A stretch of 64,000 nt of DNA from assembly GCF_018100805.1 (NCBI RefSeq), contig NZ_JAGJEA010000014.1, positions 62,001-126,000 on the forward strand, written 5' to 3'. Of the stretch, positions 18,170 through 28,207 are shown in pieces (within the stretch, counting starts at the first letter, position 1; each line of letters begins with the position of its first letter). The position numbers and the translations under genes were made by a program. Below the pieces are notes generated by a model. It was given only the letters and a program-made list of their open reading frames with translations, did no database searches and had not been told where the DNA came from. Source of the DNA: Aquimarina sp. MMG016 (GTDB lineage: Bacteria; Bacteroidota; Bacteroidia; Flavobacteriales; Flavobacteriaceae).

Positions 18170-19033
18170 TTAGTCTTCAAAATATCTAAAATTAAGCATC
18201 TGTTGTACGTAACTATATATTATGGGGAGATTTTCTTTTAGTTCTTTAGGAGATTCCATAAAAACCTCTACCAGAACTGCTATAAATTCAAACTTATCTG
18301 TAAAAGCATAATCCCTTAGCACATTAGTTTCTAACACCTTATTCCTTACATCTTCTGATCCAAGATATTTCTCTAGTTCCAAAAATGTATCATAAAATAT
18401 CTCTGCACTGATATCATTACTTTTTATAGCATTATAATGGATCGCATGTGTAACTTCGTGTATTCCTAAATTAACTCCATCTTCTTCGTGTAAGTTTCCA
18501 CTCTGAAAATGTTCCCATGAAAGCACTAAAACCTTTGACCTGGGATTAAACTCTCCTTTATTTTCTGTTTGATTTAGAATTGAAAAATATGAACTAGGAT
18601 ATAAAATAATAGTATTTACATAATCGAGTAAATAATTACGCATTCCAAATGTCAACTGAATTACGCTCATTGTAATCTCCATACGCATTTCATCACTAAT
18701 TACCAGATCTTCTCTACTAACAAACTTGGTTGTCTCCAAAAACCGAACTACTCGATGTTCAAAATACTTTTTCCTTTTTTTATCTAGTTGATTATATAAC
18801 TTATTGGTTTTAAGAAAAGACTTAAACTTAGTGGGCAATTTCTTAATCGGAACATAAAAATGAATAAAATAAGGCTTCTTATAAAACTTAACATAAAGTG
18901 TCTCTAAATATCTGGACACATAATATCCGCATATCAAAAGCATAGCTATCAAAAAAAGAATACCTAAGATACGATATGATCCAGTATCTGGAGATTCCTG
19001 AATCCTAATAAAATATAATATAATAAAGTTCAA
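18170..19033 (-). CDS. Zinc-dependent peptidase, M90/MtfA family, membrane-anchored
   Basis: A 287-residue protein with an N-terminal membrane helix (about 22-40) and a basic segment, followed by an MtfA-like metallopeptidase domain. The zinc motif H192-E-V-T-H196 is in GIHEVTHAIHY, and conserved family segments include a 'yPssyf' strand and VLSWEHFQSG. MtfA of E. coli binds the glucose regulator Mlc and has aminopeptidase activity. Bacteroidota homologues usually carry this added membrane anchor, and their substrate is unknown. The start is a TTG; the next Met (residue 31) lies inside the membrane helix, so the TTG or a nearby non-ATG codon is more likely. Gene order gives no clear link to the glucan locus. 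Confidence 0.85.
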   Translation of the reverse strand: MNFIILYFIRIQESPDTGSYRILGILFLIAMLLICGYYVSRYLETLYVKFYKKPYFIHFYVPIKKLPTKFKSFLKTNKLYNQLDKKRKKYFEHRVVRFLETTKFVSREDLVISDEMRMEITMSVIQLTFGMRNYLLDYVNTIILYPSSYFSILNQTENKGEFNPRSKVLVLSWEHFQSGNLHEEDGVNLGIHEVTHAIHYNAIKSNDISAEIFYDTFLELEKYLGSEDVRNKVLETNVLRDYAFTDKFEFIAVLVEVFMESPKELKENLPIIYSYVQQMLNFRYFED

Positions 19034-19320
19034 AAGGGTATGTGTAGGTTAAATCAGCTACAAAATAGTGTTTTTATAACAAACACCATATTAAAACACT
19101 TATCTAACGTGAAGTATAGGTACAATAGTATCAAAACCAGTATATAAAACACAATTAACAAATAAATTGTTGGATGTCATCCATATCGAAAGTAATTACT
19201 GCAATTAGGATTTGAGTACTACAAATACAACCAAAACAAAAAAATAGAAACCAACAGTTTTATTTTTATTATTTAAAAACAATATCTCATCTATTGTTGA
19301 TAACCTTAAAAAAGATTCTA

Positions 19321-20205
19321 CTAATACTTTAACTGTTCATACTTATCCCAGATACCCCAATATGCTCCAACATCTCCCTCGGATCCTACTTTCCAGGATT
19401 CATCAAATGACGAAAAATAGAAAATATCTATACTATCTTCTTCAGACCATTTTTGTGTATTGATAAAATATTTAATTGCATTTTCTTCAGAAGGGAATGC
19501 TCCTTCAAGATTGGTTCCTTTATTGGGCCATCCAGTTTCAGAAATAATAACTTTTTTCCCATTTGCGGCGCGTAATGCTCTTTGATACATGTCTTTCATG
19601 TATAACAACGCATAATCTTGATCACAACCTTCCCAAAAAGGATAGCAGTTTGCTAAAATAATATCACACGCCTCAGTTACTTTAGGGTGATCGGTAAACT
19701 CATAATATGCATCAACATAACTAACTGGAATACCGGAAATTGATTCCTTCGCCTTATAAATGTAGTGTAATAGTTCTCCCTCTGTTAAATCCCCTCTATA
19801 TAGTACTTCATTTCCAACCGCAGCTATATCAACATAGCCTTCATTACATAGTTGAATAAGACTCTCTATTTCCTTTACATTCATATCGGTATCATCACCT
19901 AACCAGGCACCTACAAGTGTTTTAAGTCCATATTTTTTAGCAATTTTAGGAATAAGTTCGTTACCTTCTATACACGAAAACGAACGTATCCATTTGGTAT
20001 ATGGGCTAATAATTTCTATCCTTCTTCTAATCTGTTCTTCTGATAATTGGTCTCCAGGTTTTTGTCCTTCTACATAAGCACTAAAACACAAACCATGCAT
20101 GCCTTCTTCTAAAACCTCTTTAAATAAAGATCGTAAATCATCAATACTTTTATTAGCATACTCTATTGATGCTAATGACAAAAACTTTTTTCCTTTATAA
20201 GACAT
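19321..20205 (-). CDS. GH17-family beta-1,3-glucan hydrolase or transglycosylase, cytoplasmic
   Basis: A 294-residue GH17 TIM-barrel without any signal peptide, so probably cytoplasmic. Catalytic residues are visible: E133 in AVGNEVL (acid/base) and E223 in IISETGWP (nucleophile), both in the classical GH17 contexts. It is the last gene of the minus-strand operon, 36 bp after the GPH sugar transporter, so it probably works on oligosaccharides delivered by that transporter. It is shorter than plant endo-glucanases (about 310-340) but has the complete barrel (final strand GAYWGIWD). It could hydrolyse beta-1,3-oligoglucosides or act as a transglycosylase; the sequence does not decide. Confidence 0.85.
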   Translation of the reverse strand: MSYKGKKFLSLASIEYANKSIDDLRSLFKEVLEEGMHGLCFSAYVEGQKPGDQLSEEQIRRRIEIISPYTKWIRSFSCIEGNELIPKIAKKYGLKTLVGAWLGDDTDMNVKEIESLIQLCNEGYVDIAAVGNEVLYRGDLTEGELLHYIYKAKESISGIPVSYVDAYYEFTDHPKVTEACDIILANCYPFWEGCDQDYALLYMKDMYQRALRAANGKKVIISETGWPNKGTNLEGAFPSEENAIKYFINTQKWSEEDSIDIFYFSSFDESWKVGSEGDVGAYWGIWDKYEQLKY

Positions 20206-20241
20206 ATTAAGTAACTATTTATATAAGATCTCAAACTATTA

Positions 20242-21807
20242 TTAAAGCTCGCCCCTGCGATTTACCAATTCGATTTTTATATCTCTAGCTCGCTTTTCAG
20301 TAAGACTATATTTCCACATTACCCATACTGCTAATGCGGCAGTTACCGATGGAACTACTATATCTGCAACTCTAAGTCCATTCATGGTTTCTAAAGATTG
20401 CTCAGTAACATTAGGATCAAATCCAACAATACTTAAAATTACTCCACCTAAAACCAGTGCAATGGACTGCCCAATTTTCACCATCAACCAATAAATAGCT
20501 CCAAAGGTTCCTTCTTTACGTGGCATTCCATTTTCTAATTCATCTAAGTCGCATACATCTGCAGTCATAGACATCATTAATGTAAACAACCCTCCCATTC
20601 CAAAAGCAAATAATGGTATTGGTACAAATATGAGCCACGGCACTTCGCTTCCGGGATCTATACTAAACCAGGACATTCCTATTGTATCCAATATTGGATT
20701 TAAAGATTCAAAAATGGAACTTATTCCAGCATTTAATGATCTACCAAATCCTGTTTGATTAAATTGGTTATTAAGCTCCTTATCAAAACCCCACCATTTT
20801 AAAAGGTAACCAACTATTGACAAAACAGTTGAAATTATAAAAGCTTTTTTCTTCCCCCATTTATTAGCCATTTTCGAAATAATTGGGATGACAATAAATG
20901 CTGTAATTATAGCATTCATAGTATTAAACCAAGCTGGCCAAGTACTGGCTAATTCATAACTGCCATTATACATATAAAATACAATAATGAAAACTCCAAA
21001 TGCAGCAACAAGTTGGAATCCATTAAAGACTAAGAATGTCGCGCCACATAACTTCATAAACGGTTTGTTTTTAGAAACCTGAACAATTCCTGCAAATAAG
21101 TCTTTCATGTTAGCAGCAAGTGTTTTGAAATTAATCTCTTTTCGATTTTCCATATGCGAAGAATCGATACCTTTACAAAATAACGCTGGTAAAATTCCAA
21201 AAACTATACACATTGCGCCTACAATGAATGCCATTGTACGGACTCCTTCTGACTGTGTATTAAATGTATTAGAGTCGGGAATAATAACATACAACCATGG
21301 CACAATCATCCATGCAATTTGCCCCATAGTGTTAGAAAATGCCATTAAACGTGTTCTTTCGTTATAATCTGATGTCATTTCATATCCTAGTCCAACTAAT
21401 GGAGTGGCAAACATAGTGTTACCGATAAGAAATAGTAGTTGAAGTATCATGACATGCCAAATAATATATGATTGAGAAGCATTATCATCAATTTGCCACA
21501 TTAAAAAGAAAAGTATACCGCTTATGATAGCTCCAACAAAAATATAGGGTCTTCGACGGCCCCATCTGGATTTAGTATTATCCGAAATGAAACCCATTAT
21601 TGGATCCGTTATCGAATCAAATATTCTAGGCAGCCCACCTAAAAGTCCAGACCATAAAGGATCAACTCCCCACGCCGTTAATAGAAAGAATTGAATAAAA
21701 ACCTGAAGCGTTCCAGGCAATATATTTAATATAAAATGACCTGTACCGAAAGCAGCTTTTTGACCTACGGGAACTTTATCTTTTGCGGCAGTTTTAATAT
21801 TTGACAT
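20242..21807 (-). CDS. GPH-family (glycoside-pentoside-hexuronide:cation symporter) sugar transporter
   Basis: A 521-residue inner-membrane transporter of the major facilitator superfamily with about 12 helices. The GPH hallmark between helices 2 and 3 is present: PRIFDSITDPIMGFISDNTKSRWGRRRPYI-type residues, here beginning GLPRIFDSITDPIMGFISD. Family members import disaccharides and glycosides with H+ or Na+. It sits between a GH30 lipoprotein (9 bp) and a cytoplasmic GH17 (36 bp), which points to laminaribiose, gentiobiose or short beta-glucan oligosaccharides as substrate (inference). It is somewhat longer than typical GPH carriers (about 460-500) because of an extended loop near residues 345-380. 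Confidence 0.88.
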   Translation of the reverse strand: MSNIKTAAKDKVPVGQKAAFGTGHFILNILPGTLQVFIQFFLLTAWGVDPLWSGLLGGLPRIFDSITDPIMGFISDNTKSRWGRRRPYIFVGAIISGILFFLMWQIDDNASQSYIIWHVMILQLLFLIGNTMFATPLVGLGYEMTSDYNERTRLMAFSNTMGQIAWMIVPWLYVIIPDSNTFNTQSEGVRTMAFIVGAMCIVFGILPALFCKGIDSSHMENRKEINFKTLAANMKDLFAGIVQVSKNKPFMKLCGATFLVFNGFQLVAAFGVFIIVFYMYNGSYELASTWPAWFNTMNAIITAFIVIPIISKMANKWGKKKAFIISTVLSIVGYLLKWWGFDKELNNQFNQTGFGRSLNAGISSIFESLNPILDTIGMSWFSIDPGSEVPWLIFVPIPLFAFGMGGLFTLMMSMTADVCDLDELENGMPRKEGTFGAIYWLMVKIGQSIALVLGGVILSIVGFDPNVTEQSLETMNGLRVADIVVPSVTAALAVWVMWKYSLTEKRARDIKIELVNRRGEL

Positions 21808-21816
21808 ATTCAGGTT

Positions 21817-23301
21817 TTAGTTATTAATTACTATGGTTTGTATAGCTTGCGAGCTAATAGAAATCACTTTATTTTTTTCTTTTAGACTAAGAGAAAATTG
21901 TTTAGACTTTTTTGTTGGGTTGAACACCACAACGACTATAGAACCGTCAGAATTTATAGCTCCCGTAGTCATAAGTTCTTTATCTGTGTGTTTTACTCCA
22001 ATTACTTTGGCTTCAGGACGAATGTATTTACTGAAGTGTACCATAACATAGTAGATAGGCGTTAAGTAAACCTCATCTTTTTCAGGATCTACAATAATGG
22101 GTGCAACACACCAGTTTTTAAACCAATTTGGCCCTCCTTGTTTGTCCAGAACCATATTCCAATCAACCCATCCATCTACCCAATTATTTAAGCAACCGAT
22201 AATATCTCTTGCATATCGATATACCGGTACATATTTAGGATGTAGGTGTTTATCCTTTTCGGGAGCCCAATCCCATCCCCAATCTGTAGCTTCTTTACTC
22301 CAGTACCAGGCATCATCTTTCCACTTAGGAATCTCGGAGTCTACACAAGCTTCTGTTTGAATTAAAAGTTTATCCGGTGCTTTGTTGTGAGCATATTGCA
22401 ACTCATCTGGATAATACTCATAAGTGCTATCATACCAGTGTATAGCGGTACCATCATAATATTTTGAGGAGGCTTCATTTTTGTACATCACATCTACCCA
22501 TTCTTTTAACTCTCTTCGGTTTTGATCATACCCTAATATGACTATATCTCCTTTTCCTTCTGCCTCTAATTTTGGTCCTAAATGATTTTGGACAAAATCG
22601 GTCATTTCTTCAGGAGAAAAATGCATACTTTCCCAATTATTATCATTTCCGTGCGGTTCATTCTCTACTGTAAATCCCCATATATCAATACCTTCTTCTT
22701 TGTATGCATCTACATATTTAGAAAAGAATAATGCCCAGGTATCATAATATTCTGGTAACAACTTGCCTCCCACCCAATTGTTATTATCTTTCATCCAGGG
22801 AGCTGCAGTCCATGGAGAAGCAAAAATTTTAAATCCGTCTTTTGAAATCTCCATTGCTTCTTTGATCATTGGGATTAAATCGTCTTTATCTTCCTGAATA
22901 GAAAAATGTTTTAATTCTTTATCCCCTTCTACAGGTGTGTAGGAATAATTGCTAAGGGAAAAGTCACAAGAATTCATATGAGTCCTTGTAAGAGAATAGT
23001 TTGCGCCATCCTGATCAAAGTAAGCTTTTAAAATTCTTTGACGATTTTCTTTTCCCAACTTGTTTAACAAGTATGCTGAAGATTCTGTAAAAGCTCCTCC
23101 AAAACCAGTTATGGTCTGATATTCTTTTTCCAGATCTAAGCTTATTTTGGAAGCTTCAAGGCTATCAGAAAACTCGGTGATAATAGTAAGTTTATTACCA
23201 TTTGCTGAAGTTTCAATAACTTCCACTTGTAACTGCTCCAGGTTTTTGTTACAACTCATACATATCAGAATAAATAAACAATAAGCCTTTAGTGATTTCA
23301 T
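21817..23301 (-). CDS. GH30-family lipoprotein, probable beta-1,6-glucanase/glucosidase
   Basis: A 494-residue lipoprotein (lipobox ending at C17, MSC). The GH30 barrel plus beta-sandwich spans the mature protein. The opening TITGFGGAFTESSAY block is typical; E215 in FTVENEP is the acid/base and E317 in LLIQTEA the nucleophile. The C-terminal beta-domain ends SISSQAIQTIVINN. In flavobacterial laminarin loci, GH30 enzymes remove beta-1,6-linked glucose branches so that GH16/GH17 can act on the backbone, and that role fits here. No acidic surface-export signal follows the lipid-bearing Cys (CNKNLEQ), so a periplasmic location is favoured. It is 3 bp from the GH17 lipoprotein upstream, hence one operon. 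Confidence 0.9.
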   Translation of the reverse strand: MKSLKAYCLFILICMSCNKNLEQLQVEVIETSANGNKLTIITEFSDSLEASKISLDLEKEYQTITGFGGAFTESSAYLLNKLGKENRQRILKAYFDQDGANYSLTRTHMNSCDFSLSNYSYTPVEGDKELKHFSIQEDKDDLIPMIKEAMEISKDGFKIFASPWTAAPWMKDNNNWVGGKLLPEYYDTWALFFSKYVDAYKEEGIDIWGFTVENEPHGNDNNWESMHFSPEEMTDFVQNHLGPKLEAEGKGDIVILGYDQNRRELKEWVDVMYKNEASSKYYDGTAIHWYDSTYEYYPDELQYAHNKAPDKLLIQTEACVDSEIPKWKDDAWYWSKEATDWGWDWAPEKDKHLHPKYVPVYRYARDIIGCLNNWVDGWVDWNMVLDKQGGPNWFKNWCVAPIIVDPEKDEVYLTPIYYVMVHFSKYIRPEAKVIGVKHTDKELMTTGAINSDGSIVVVVFNPTKKSKQFSLSLKEKNKVISISSQAIQTIVINN

Positions 23302-23304
23302 GCT

Positions 23305-24594
23305 CTAATGATTTAAAGTGATCTCTTTTTTGACAGGAGGTAATTGCACTTCTAACAGCAGGTCTTCCTTATTACCAGCATAGGTTTTTGTAATAGGATT
23401 TCCATTGCGAGTGAGTCCTTTAAAAATCCCATCGTCTACCAAATCCCAAAGCGCATATTTTGCTTTGCCGTCAACCGTAAATAATCCAAAATGATTTTCT
23501 GATCCTCCAGGGTTTTGTGCATCTTTCCAAGGTTCATCAAATGCTTCAAAATAAAAACACGACAGGTTATTTTCTTCAGTCCAATTTCTCATTAATTTGT
23601 GAAACAGCGCTTCTTTGTATTCGTCTGTAGCTTTGGATCCTTCGGGTCCATAAAAACCATTAGAAGCACTTGCCCAGCCTGTTTCTCCTATATGAATGGG
23701 TTTATTAACACCTAGCCCTTTGATATAACTGGCAACACTATCTCGCTGCGATATGGCATAAGTAAGTGCACGTTTCATAGCGACATCAATTTTTTCTAAA
23801 CTCGATAGTTCAGTTTCTTTTCCAAACACACCCCAAAAAGTTGGATTATAATGGGTGTCGTGCATTGGATACGTATGTATTGATAGATAATCTACAGCTT
23901 TTATAAGGTCTTCGAGAGCTTTTACATGGTATTCGTTGGATCCTCCTCCCCAGGAGGCAAAATTATCAGAACTTGTAATCCATAAATCCTTGGGAAGTGT
24001 TGACTCTTTTTTCAGGTGTTGCAAATGATTTACCCATTTTAAGATAACATCTGGTTGTACATAATATGAGGTTGTCCATTTGACCATGGCCTCGTTTCCT
24101 ACTGCTATTACTTTTACTATATCCGGATACTCCCTGGTTAGCGCAACTGCTCTATCAATTTCTTCGGCATTGTACTCGCTTTCTTCATAATGATTTAGTG
24201 GTTGATCGGTCCATGCGTTTTTACAATCTATCCAGGCACCCAGCATCACATACATTTCAAAATCAGCATCTTCCTTTTTTAATTCCCGTATTGCCTTTAA
24301 AACATTTGAAGCATGAGGTAATCTTACATTATAAGTTCTTAAAATTCTGATTCCCATCGCAAAGAGGATTTTTATATCTTCTTTAAACTCTTCAACAGTG
24401 GGTTGTATGTCACGGGTATTTTTTCTGTATCCTCCATATGACATGGCTAAATACTTCGGGTTTCCAAGAATATCTTTTGCTGTCACTTCTTTTTTGATTT
24501 GGGGTTGGTCTTGTTTTTTTTGTTTCGCTTGACCACAAGAAATTGCTAGTCCTGTAACTATGGCAAGTATTGCTATTTTTACTATCAATTTCAT
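23305..24594 (-). CDS. GH17-family lipoprotein, beta-1,3-glucanase
   Basis: A 429-residue lipoprotein (lipobox LAISC, C20) with a GH17 barrel at about residues 45-385. E168 in VIAVGNEA is the acid/base and E304 in IHIGETGW the nucleophile. The N-terminal barrel strand reads AMSYGGYR and the second GIRILRTYNV. The C-terminal ~45 residues form a short tail. GH17 enzymes in marine Bacteroidota cut linear beta-1,3-glucan oligosaccharides. The residues after Cys (GQAKQKKQ) are basic, not acidic, so the enzyme is likely periplasmic, acting after import through the outer membrane. Its stop is 3 bp from the GH30 gene and its start 28 bp after the phosphorylase. Confidence 0.9.
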   Translation of the reverse strand: MKLIVKIAILAIVTGLAISCGQAKQKKQDQPQIKKEVTAKDILGNPKYLAMSYGGYRKNTRDIQPTVEEFKEDIKILFAMGIRILRTYNVRLPHASNVLKAIRELKKEDADFEMYVMLGAWIDCKNAWTDQPLNHYEESEYNAEEIDRAVALTREYPDIVKVIAVGNEAMVKWTTSYYVQPDVILKWVNHLQHLKKESTLPKDLWITSSDNFASWGGGSNEYHVKALEDLIKAVDYLSIHTYPMHDTHYNPTFWGVFGKETELSSLEKIDVAMKRALTYAISQRDSVASYIKGLGVNKPIHIGETGWASASNGFYGPEGSKATDEYKEALFHKLMRNWTEENNLSCFYFEAFDEPWKDAQNPGGSENHFGLFTVDGKAKYALWDLVDDGIFKGLTRNGNPITKTYAGNKEDLLLEVQLPPVKKEITLNH

Positions 24595-24622
24595 GTTTTC
24601 AGCATTTTTTAAATACTATAAT

Positions 24623-27600
24623 CTATCTTAACTGATCTTCTTTTAAATTCACGGTAATTTGAAGAATGTCTCCTGATCTACTAAAAACCTGTTTGCTCAT
24701 CTTGGTATTTACCATCAAGTCCTCAAATCTGGTAGCTATATTGTTTTTATCAATCAACTCAATACTGTTTTGATTTGCAATCTGAAATACAACAGGTACC
24801 TGACAATAAGTAAAAGCCAATTGGTTTTTGGACAATGCTATTTCTTTATGATTCCCCAGGACATTTACATATCCGAATGTTTTTTCATTCTTTAAAAACT
24901 CTGTTTTACGCAATAAACCTTGGTTAAAGCTTAGCTTACCGTTTTTGACAGAGACTCCTAATTCTCCAAAACGACTTAAAATATCTTCTTTTACCTGACC
25001 GGTCATTCCTGGTTGTTGAGCTCCTCTACCAAAAGGAGTATGAGAATAAGGGTCTGTAGGAAATGCCCCATATAAGGTCGGAGATTTGTGAACTCCGATC
25101 CCTTCATTAATTTCATAGAAATGTTCTAATAAGTGCCCAATAATTACTTCATTTTCATTATTGTTAATCGCCTGTATACAACATTCCTGAACGGCTAATA
25201 ATAATTTAGAAACCATATGCCAATAAATAGATCCTAACCCTTCATAACCGTAAAATGTTCCTGATCGTCCTGTAAATGCCTTATGATTAAAAACATCTTC
25301 GAACGCCTGAAGTACTTTTTGAGAATCTAACGTTATGAGGGGTTGATACTTGGTTTCAGAAAGTTTTTCTAATGCTACACGTACATCGTCAGCATTTTTA
25401 AAGTTTCCATTAAAATGATATTCACCATTCACATCTTTTTCGATAATCTCAACATTACCATCATTCAATAATTTTTGTAATAGTTTTGATGACAAAACTA
25501 CCCTTTCAGGAATAGTGTTTCTCTCTAAAAAGCCTTTGAGTTCTTTATTTGGATACAGTAAATAGCTGTATTGGTCTTCTCTAAAAAGCTTACTGTTCTT
25601 TAAGCTATTTAATACATCCAGTGCTTCTTTTGCGGTAAGATAACCAGAGCTTAAAACGGCTACCTGACCTTCAAGCATCTCGTCTAAATAGGAAATGGAG
25701 ACAGCATTATTCTTTACTGTCATTAAGTTATAGGCGTGATATAGATTATCTTTACGCTTATTGGCTTTTATAGAATGTTCTAGATATAATCTACTTATGG
25801 CAACAAAACGTATCAATTTATCTATCGACAAAACTGTTTTCTCACCTGAGAAAGCATAATCATATATTTGGTTCCTAAAGACACTACCGGCTTTGCCCAA
25901 ATCATCTAAAATTACTTTTCTATCTATATCACTAATAGATGAAGAAAGAAGGTGTTTATTAAGTTCGAAAGTTTCCAGAACTTGAGTGAACATATCCATC
26001 ATTTCAATTGATATTGATACTTCTTCCACAGTAGTGTCTTGTAATAATTCTTCAAAGAAATTAAAAAACCTGTTTAGGTAACATAAGGTCACCATAGAGA
26101 CTCCATTACCAACCAGAGCATTATTTGCATCGTTCCATTCAGGTCTTTGCGTATTCATCCAGATGCCTCCTTCAGGAATGAAATTAGATAGTTTAGCTAA
26201 AGAGGTAGCTAGTATTTTTTCTATAAAATTAGTCTTTACAATAGTGTTGTTTTTATCTCGTAGCAAAGCTCCATCTGCTCCTAATACTGATCGTTCCTGA
26301 CGAATCTTCTTATCAGATTCTTCATCAAAAATAATGGTGTCCTTAGGATTTTTAAGTAACGATTCATATGGTTTTATTTTATAAGGAACATTGGCATAAA
26401 CAAATACATCTTGAGTAAAATAGTTCTCCAATTGCCCGGGTTTATAATTACTTATAAACTCTAAAAATTTTAACAAATAGATAATTTGATGGTCTCCCCA
26501 ATAACCAATATAAGACCAGGGGTCGTCAGGTTCAATAGTTTCCCAATCAAAACCATCTTTGATCACTCTGTATGGATTATAACCATCAAAGGTGGAAGCA
26601 TTCAAAAATTTATGAATCATGCTATCTATAAACTCTGGATAAGAAATTGCCAAAGCTTCCCAGTTCTGGAAAATATCTCTCCAGTTACCCTCGTAATCCA
26701 AAATTTTGGAGCCATCAATTTCGCTTTGTGTATTAATAGAAAACTTGTTCCAGGGACGACTTGGATCCCCGTGACGACGACTGAATTTTAGCGGCATATA
26801 TTCTGAACATAGGCGCTTAAAGTCGGTATCGTCCACTGTATTGGCGACCCTACAAAGTTCTTGAACCGTAAATATATCCGGTAGTTGGCTTAAAAGATCT
26901 TCAAAACTGTGTGCTATTTTTTTATTAGCATTCCTTAGATAATTATTAAAATCCCATTTTTCTATTTTGTAATTGTCATCAAAAATTCCGCCACGCATGA
27001 TATTAAATAGCGTATTAGAATAATGTCTAGTATCTTTTTGGCTATCTGCAGAACATTGAATCCCATCAGATGCAGCTACTAATTCGATCAGTTGAGTTGT
27101 TCCTAAGGAAATATCTTCATTCACTTTATCGAACAGTGATACGTCTTCTTTGATTTGTTTTAACAAACGGGCTATATCAGAATGATTTTGATTTACATCA
27201 GCAACAATTATCCATTCTTTAGAATTGTCAGAGGACAACTCTATTTGAGATATCACAAAATAGGCTCCTTTTTCCCCTTTGATATCAGTTTCTTGATGTA
27301 CGGGCTGACCACATCTAAAATTATTGAGTTGCAACGAAGAAACCAGATATTTAGGGTTTTCCAAACCAATGGACCAGGCTATATTAGCTTTTAGTGCTTC
27401 ACTTGCTTCGGCTTTATCCACCAGAATAGCGCTTAAAGCATAGATTCCTAATCCGGAAGAATCTTCCAGCTCATTACGTTTGTATGCATCTACCAAATTA
27501 CTTGATTGATTTTGGAGATCGCTACCAATACTTGCAGGCATAATATTTTGAACTCCATCTAAAACCAATACTCCTACAGCTTCGTTAGAAGTATTGGTAA

Positions 27601-28084
27601 GTTTTGATTTTTTTATAAAACCGAACTCATTGCTGGAATTCCATTGATAGCTGAAGGTTAACTCTAGGTCATGATTAACTTCTTCAAATATAATTTTGTT
27701 TCCGTATTTGTTTTTGTATAGGTTTTGGGTAGTATTATATTTACCCTCAGACCTTACAGAAAAAGGTTCCCATATATACGTTTGACCACCTTTATTAACC
27801 TCAAATATTGATTTGCTTCCAGTGATATCATAAGATTCGGTTATTTTATCATCTGTGTAATAAGGAAATAATGCATACTCAGCATTTTTTCTTCCAGCAG
27901 ATATACCTCCATTACTGGAGATAAACATCCAATGATTATAGTTACTAACTATACTCATAAAAAAGGGACGCATCCTATCAGAATTAGAGATCATAAAGAA
28001 CATTTCATTATTTATATCAATGTAGTTCAGTTTGACTTCTTTATCTTCTGCTCTTTCTGACGTTAATACAGAGTTCTTTATCAT
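24623..28084 (-). CDS. Probable beta-1,3-glucan phosphorylase, GH149-like
   Basis: A very large (1153-residue) protein without signal peptide, so cytoplasmic. The length and layout (N-terminal beta-sandwich, about 1-330; helical linker; (alpha/alpha)6 barrel, about 440-1020; C-terminal beta-sheet) fit the GH94/GH149/GH161 phosphorylase superfamily. Characteristic segments are YEGNWRDIFQNWEALA, DPWSYIGYWGDHQIIYLLKFLE and PEWNDANNALVG. D652 in the last segment occupies the place of the general acid Asp of GH94 enzymes (ADWND motif). GH149 members degrade beta-1,3-glucan oligosaccharides with phosphate to glucose 1-phosphate, saving one ATP per sugar. The neighbours (GH17, GH30, GPH transporter) fit that substrate. 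GH161 is the main alternative; assignment is from memory of motifs, not a search. Confidence 0.72.
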   Translation of the reverse strand: MIKNSVLTSERAEDKEVKLNYIDINNEMFFMISNSDRMRPFFMSIVSNYNHWMFISSNGGISAGRKNAEYALFPYYTDDKITESYDITGSKSIFEVNKGGQTYIWEPFSVRSEGKYNTTQNLYKNKYGNKIIFEEVNHDLELTFSYQWNSSNEFGFIKKSKLTNTSNEAVGVLVLDGVQNIMPASIGSDLQNQSSNLVDAYKRNELEDSSGLGIYALSAILVDKAEASEALKANIAWSIGLENPKYLVSSLQLNNFRCGQPVHQETDIKGEKGAYFVISQIELSSDNSKEWIIVADVNQNHSDIARLLKQIKEDVSLFDKVNEDISLGTTQLIELVAASDGIQCSADSQKDTRHYSNTLFNIMRGGIFDDNYKIEKWDFNNYLRNANKKIAHSFEDLLSQLPDIFTVQELCRVANTVDDTDFKRLCSEYMPLKFSRRHGDPSRPWNKFSINTQSEIDGSKILDYEGNWRDIFQNWEALAISYPEFIDSMIHKFLNASTFDGYNPYRVIKDGFDWETIEPDDPWSYIGYWGDHQIIYLLKFLEFISNYKPGQLENYFTQDVFVYANVPYKIKPYESLLKNPKDTIIFDEESDKKIRQERSVLGADGALLRDKNNTIVKTNFIEKILATSLAKLSNFIPEGGIWMNTQRPEWNDANNALVGNGVSMVTLCYLNRFFNFFEELLQDTTVEEVSISIEMMDMFTQVLETFELNKHLLSSSISDIDRKVILDDLGKAGSVFRNQIYDYAFSGEKTVLSIDKLIRFVAISRLYLEHSIKANKRKDNLYHAYNLMTVKNNAVSISYLDEMLEGQVAVLSSGYLTAKEALDVLNSLKNSKLFREDQYSYLLYPNKELKGFLERNTIPERVVLSSKLLQKLLNDGNVEIIEKDVNGEYHFNGNFKNADDVRVALEKLSETKYQPLITLDSQKVLQAFEDVFNHKAFTGRSGTFYGYEGLGSIYWHMVSKLLLAVQECCIQAINNNENEVIIGHLLEHFYEINEGIGVHKSPTLYGAFPTDPYSHTPFGRGAQQPGMTGQVKEDILSRFGELGVSVKNGKLSFNQGLLRKTEFLKNEKTFGYVNVLGNHKEIALSKNQLAFTYCQVPVVFQIANQNSIELIDKNNIATRFEDLMVNTKMSKQVFSRSGDILQITVNLKEDQLR

Positions 28085-28207
28085 TTTTTTTATCTACTTT
28101 GATTTAAAAGATTAATCCTCAAATCATTTATTTTTAAGGTTCAAAGAAAGGTTGAGTGCACTATTTCTCGATCTTTTGTTATTTTAAACTGATAAGATCA
28201 TTTGATA

